A DNA stretch of 6,702 nt from NCBI GenBank assembly GCA_002478575.1, contig DLOX01000241.1, forward strand, positions 961 through 7,662, read 5' to 3'. This DNA comes from Sphingomonadales bacterium UBA7473 (GTDB taxonomy: Bacteria > Pseudomonadota > Alphaproteobacteria > Sphingomonadales > Sphingomonadaceae). The position numbers and the translations under genes are program-made. This document shows positions 4,953 through 6,702 of the stretch, in pieces. Position 1 is the first letter of the stretch. Each line of letters opens with the position of its first letter. The notes below the pieces were generated by a model. The model was given only the letters and a program-made list of their open reading frames with translations, searched no databases and was not told the DNA's origin.

Positions 4953-6380
4953 ATGAAAATGGTAACTGTTGCAAAGCTTGCTGCGTCAAGCCTTGTCTTT
5001 GGGGCAGCATTTGCGGTGCTTCCTTCGGTGCAGGAGGTCTCGGCGGCGACTTCTGCAACGGAATCTGAAATCACTCAGATGGCGGCCTATGCCTCCAAAA
5101 AGGCCAAAAAGGCATCCGCTAAAGGTCAGCTTGATAAGGCAGTCAGCTTTTCTGAAAAAGCGGTTTCGCTTCGTCCGACCGACGTGAATTACCGTTTGCA
5201 GCTGGCAGAGGCCTATCTTGCCGCTGGTCGCTTCCAATCTGCTGAAGCCACATTCAACGATGTGCTTGATTTGAGCCCCGGCAACCCTCGGGTTAGTTTG
5301 AAACTGGCACTGACCAAAATTGGTCTTGGCAAGCCAGACACGGCACGCGCCATTGTCGAAGATATTAAATCCGCGCTTAGCCCAGCCGACTATGGCCTTG
5401 CGATGACATTGATCGGCGATACTGAAACCGCAATGTCAGTTCTTGAAGCTGAAATTCGCGCCAATGGCGGCGACATGCGTGGTCGCCAGAATCTGGCATT
5501 TGCATACGCCATGGCAGGAAAATGGCCGCAAGCACGCGTTTTGGCTGCGCAAGATCTTTCACCTGATTTGGTGGACAGCCGAATGACCGAATGGGCTCTG
5601 CTTTCGCGTCCCAAGGCCAGCTATGATCAAGTGGCTTCCATCTTGGGTGTGAAACCTGTTTATGATGCCGGACAACCCGTGGCTTTGGCAATGAACCGCC
5701 GTGCGGCTCCTTCACCTGTTCAGGTTGCTGCGGTCGCAGCCGATCCAGTGGAGGTCGAAGTTGCAGTTGCAGAGCCAGTCACCGCAGCAGCACCTGATGT
5801 TGCTCCGGTTGTTGAGCAAGTTTCGTCTCGTCAGTTTGTCTACGAAATGGGCCCACGGCGTGAAATCGTGCAACCCATTCCTGCTAGTGCTTCGCCAAAG
5901 GCAAAGCCAATTGTCAAAACACAACCAGCCGTCCGTGTCGCGGGTAAGGCTGCAACGCAAGCGCCATTGGTGAAAGCGCAAGCCAATCCAGTTAAGACAG
6001 CTTTGGCTCAGCCAAAGGCCACCCCAGCAGCTGCAGGTCCCGCGCCCAAAGCTTCGAAATCTGCGGTTACGGGCAAGTTTGTGATCCAGATGGGTGCTTT
6101 TGGCAGCCAATCCTCTGCCAAGGCGAGCTGGGCGAAACTCTCGGGCAAAGCTGATGCGTTGGCTTCGAAAAATGCAGTCACTGCAGCAGTCTCGGTCAAG
6201 GGCAAAACGTTGCATCGTTTGGCGGTGTCAGGCTTCAATACTCTTGCCGAAGCTCAAGCCGCTTGCGAGCAAGTCAAAGCTGCTGGTGGCCAGTGCTTCA
6301 CGCGGACCGGTGGGGCGGACGACAAGATTCGCTGGGCATTTCTCGCAAGCCCCAAACCAGTTCAGCTCGCTTCGCGTTAA
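4953..6380 (+). CDS. Secreted TPR and SPOR-domain protein
   Basis: A 475-residue exported protein, third gene of the ParA operon, 32 bases after the RHH gene. Layout: signal peptide (1-31; KLAASSLVFGAAFAVL core, VSA|A end, no lipobox); tetratricopeptide repeats (about 44-190, e.g. KGQLDKAVSFSEKAVSLRP, YLAAGRFQSAEATF and NLAFAYAMAGKWPQARVLA); a long Ala/Pro/Val/Lys-rich linker (about 235-372) containing EMGPRREIVQPI; a C-terminal SPOR domain (about 375-455, FVIQMGAFGSQSSAKASWAK). Known: TPRs mediate protein contacts, SPOR domains bind denuded septal glycan. The only cysteines are Cys438 and Cys448, the same C-x9-C pair (VKAAG between) as in the divergent Sel1/SPOR protein. Likely periplasmic and septum-associated. 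Co-transcription with a cytosolic ParA/RHH pair is unusual; no membrane anchor links the compartments. Confidence 0.9.
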   Translation: MKMVTVAKLAASSLVFGAAFAVLPSVQEVSAATSATESEITQMAAYASKKAKKASAKGQLDKAVSFSEKAVSLRPTDVNYRLQLAEAYLAAGRFQSAEATFNDVLDLSPGNPRVSLKLALTKIGLGKPDTARAIVEDIKSALSPADYGLAMTLIGDTETAMSVLEAEIRANGGDMRGRQNLAFAYAMAGKWPQARVLAAQDLSPDLVDSRMTEWALLSRPKASYDQVASILGVKPVYDAGQPVALAMNRRAAPSPVQVAAVAADPVEVEVAVAEPVTAAAPDVAPVVEQVSSRQFVYEMGPRREIVQPIPASASPKAKPIVKTQPAVRVAGKAATQAPLVKAQANPVKTALAQPKATPAAAGPAPKASKSAVTGKFVIQMGAFGSQSSAKASWAKLSGKADALASKNAVTAAVSVKGKTLHRLAVSGFNTLAEAQAACEQVKAAGGQCFTRTGGADDKIRWAFLASPKPVQLASR

Positions 6381-6411
6381 TCCAGGTTTAGGCGAGGGGT
6401 TTGAGGGGCGG

Positions 6412-6702
6412 TCAGCTTAAGAAGCGGCCGCCCTTCATCGTTTTTAGCACCCGGCCTTGGGTAGGCATACGATTGAAGGGTGTGTTCCCAGCAGATGCCT
6501 TGAAGCCGCTGCTATCGATGATCCAAGGAGCCTCTGGGTCGTAGATTATGAGGTCGGCCGGAGCACCGGGCGCAAGAACGCCGCTCTCAACGCCCAATAT
6601 CTTAGAAGGATTGGCGGACAGCATTTCAAACAAGCGGCTGGCGCGAATCAATCCGTCACGAACCAAACCAAGCCCCAACGCCAGAAGCGTTTCTGCGCCC
6701 AA
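6412..6702 (-). CDS. pyrC: Dihydroorotase (PyrC-type), C-terminal part only
   Basis: Ninety-six C-terminal residues of an amidohydrolase that enters from beyond the right edge. Seen: LGAETLLALGLGLVRDG, LFEMLSANPSKILGV, the APGAPADLIIYDPEAPW segment and TQGRVLKTMKGGRFLS, which together read as the class I dihydroorotase C-terminus (carbamoyl-aspartate to dihydroorotate, third step of de novo pyrimidine synthesis). The codon at the edge is TTG for an internal Leu, not a start. Metal ligands and catalytic Asp are outside the window, so an inactive PyrC' partner or another cyclic amidohydrolase cannot be excluded. Convergent with the TPR/SPOR gene with 31 bases between the two stops and no obvious hairpin there. 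Confidence 0.85.
   Translation of the reverse strand: MGAETLLALGLGLVRDGLIRASRLFEMLSANPSKILGVESGVLAPGAPADLIIYDPEAPWIIDSSGFKASAGNTPFNRMPTQGRVLKTMKGGRFLS

Noticed and set aside
3845..6238. Several minus-strand ORFs over the ParA, RHH and TPR/SPOR genes
   Set aside because: Antisense shadows; Cys/Arg/His-rich with no domain features, whereas the plus-strand proteins have motifs, signal peptide and ribosome binding sites.
6381..6411. Bidirectional terminator between the convergent genes
   Set aside because: The 31 bases are G-rich on the plus strand but show no inverted repeat long enough to form a stable hairpin.

Overview
The window looks like chromosomal DNA from an alphaproteobacterium, most likely a sphingomonad (Sphingopyxis/Sphingorhabdus-like). 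This is an inference from the protein styles, the two tRNA genes, the moderately high GC and candidate CtrA-type boxes; no 16S or database search supports it. Nothing indicates a plasmid, phage, insertion sequence or CRISPR array.

Left part (1-2330), all genes on the minus strand. The window opens inside a blue-light (BLUF, FAD-binding) photoreceptor domain whose C-terminus lies beyond base 1. A doubtful small ORF, tRNA-Gln(UUG) with a plausible own promoter, a YghU-type (Nu-class) glutathione S-transferase followed by a perfect 11-bp hairpin, a minimal RadC-type JAB/JAMM protein without the usual N-terminal part, and tRNA-Cys(GCA) follow. These look like ordinary independent housekeeping or accessory units.

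Centre and right (2398-6380): the most interesting part. A secreted Sel1-repeat/SPOR protein on the minus strand is divergent from a compact plus-strand operon of three genes: a ParA-family ATPase without N-terminal DNA-binding extension, a small protein with a C-terminal ribbon-helix-helix (RHH)-like domain, and a secreted TPR/SPOR protein. The ~200-bp divergent intergenic region carries two near-identical TTAA-N7-TTAGC elements about 83 bp apart, each 52 bases from one of the start codons. They resemble the alphaproteobacterial cell-cycle regulator CtrA's TTAA-N7-TTAA box with one mismatch. The working model is a cell-cycle-controlled module coupling a ParA/RHH positioning pair in the cytoplasm with two periplasmic SPOR proteins that would bind denuded septal peptidoglycan. 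The domain calls are well supported; the coupling is inference.

Right edge (6412-6702): the C-terminal end of a dihydroorotase-type protein (de novo pyrimidine synthesis) on the minus strand, convergent with the operon with 31 bases between stops.
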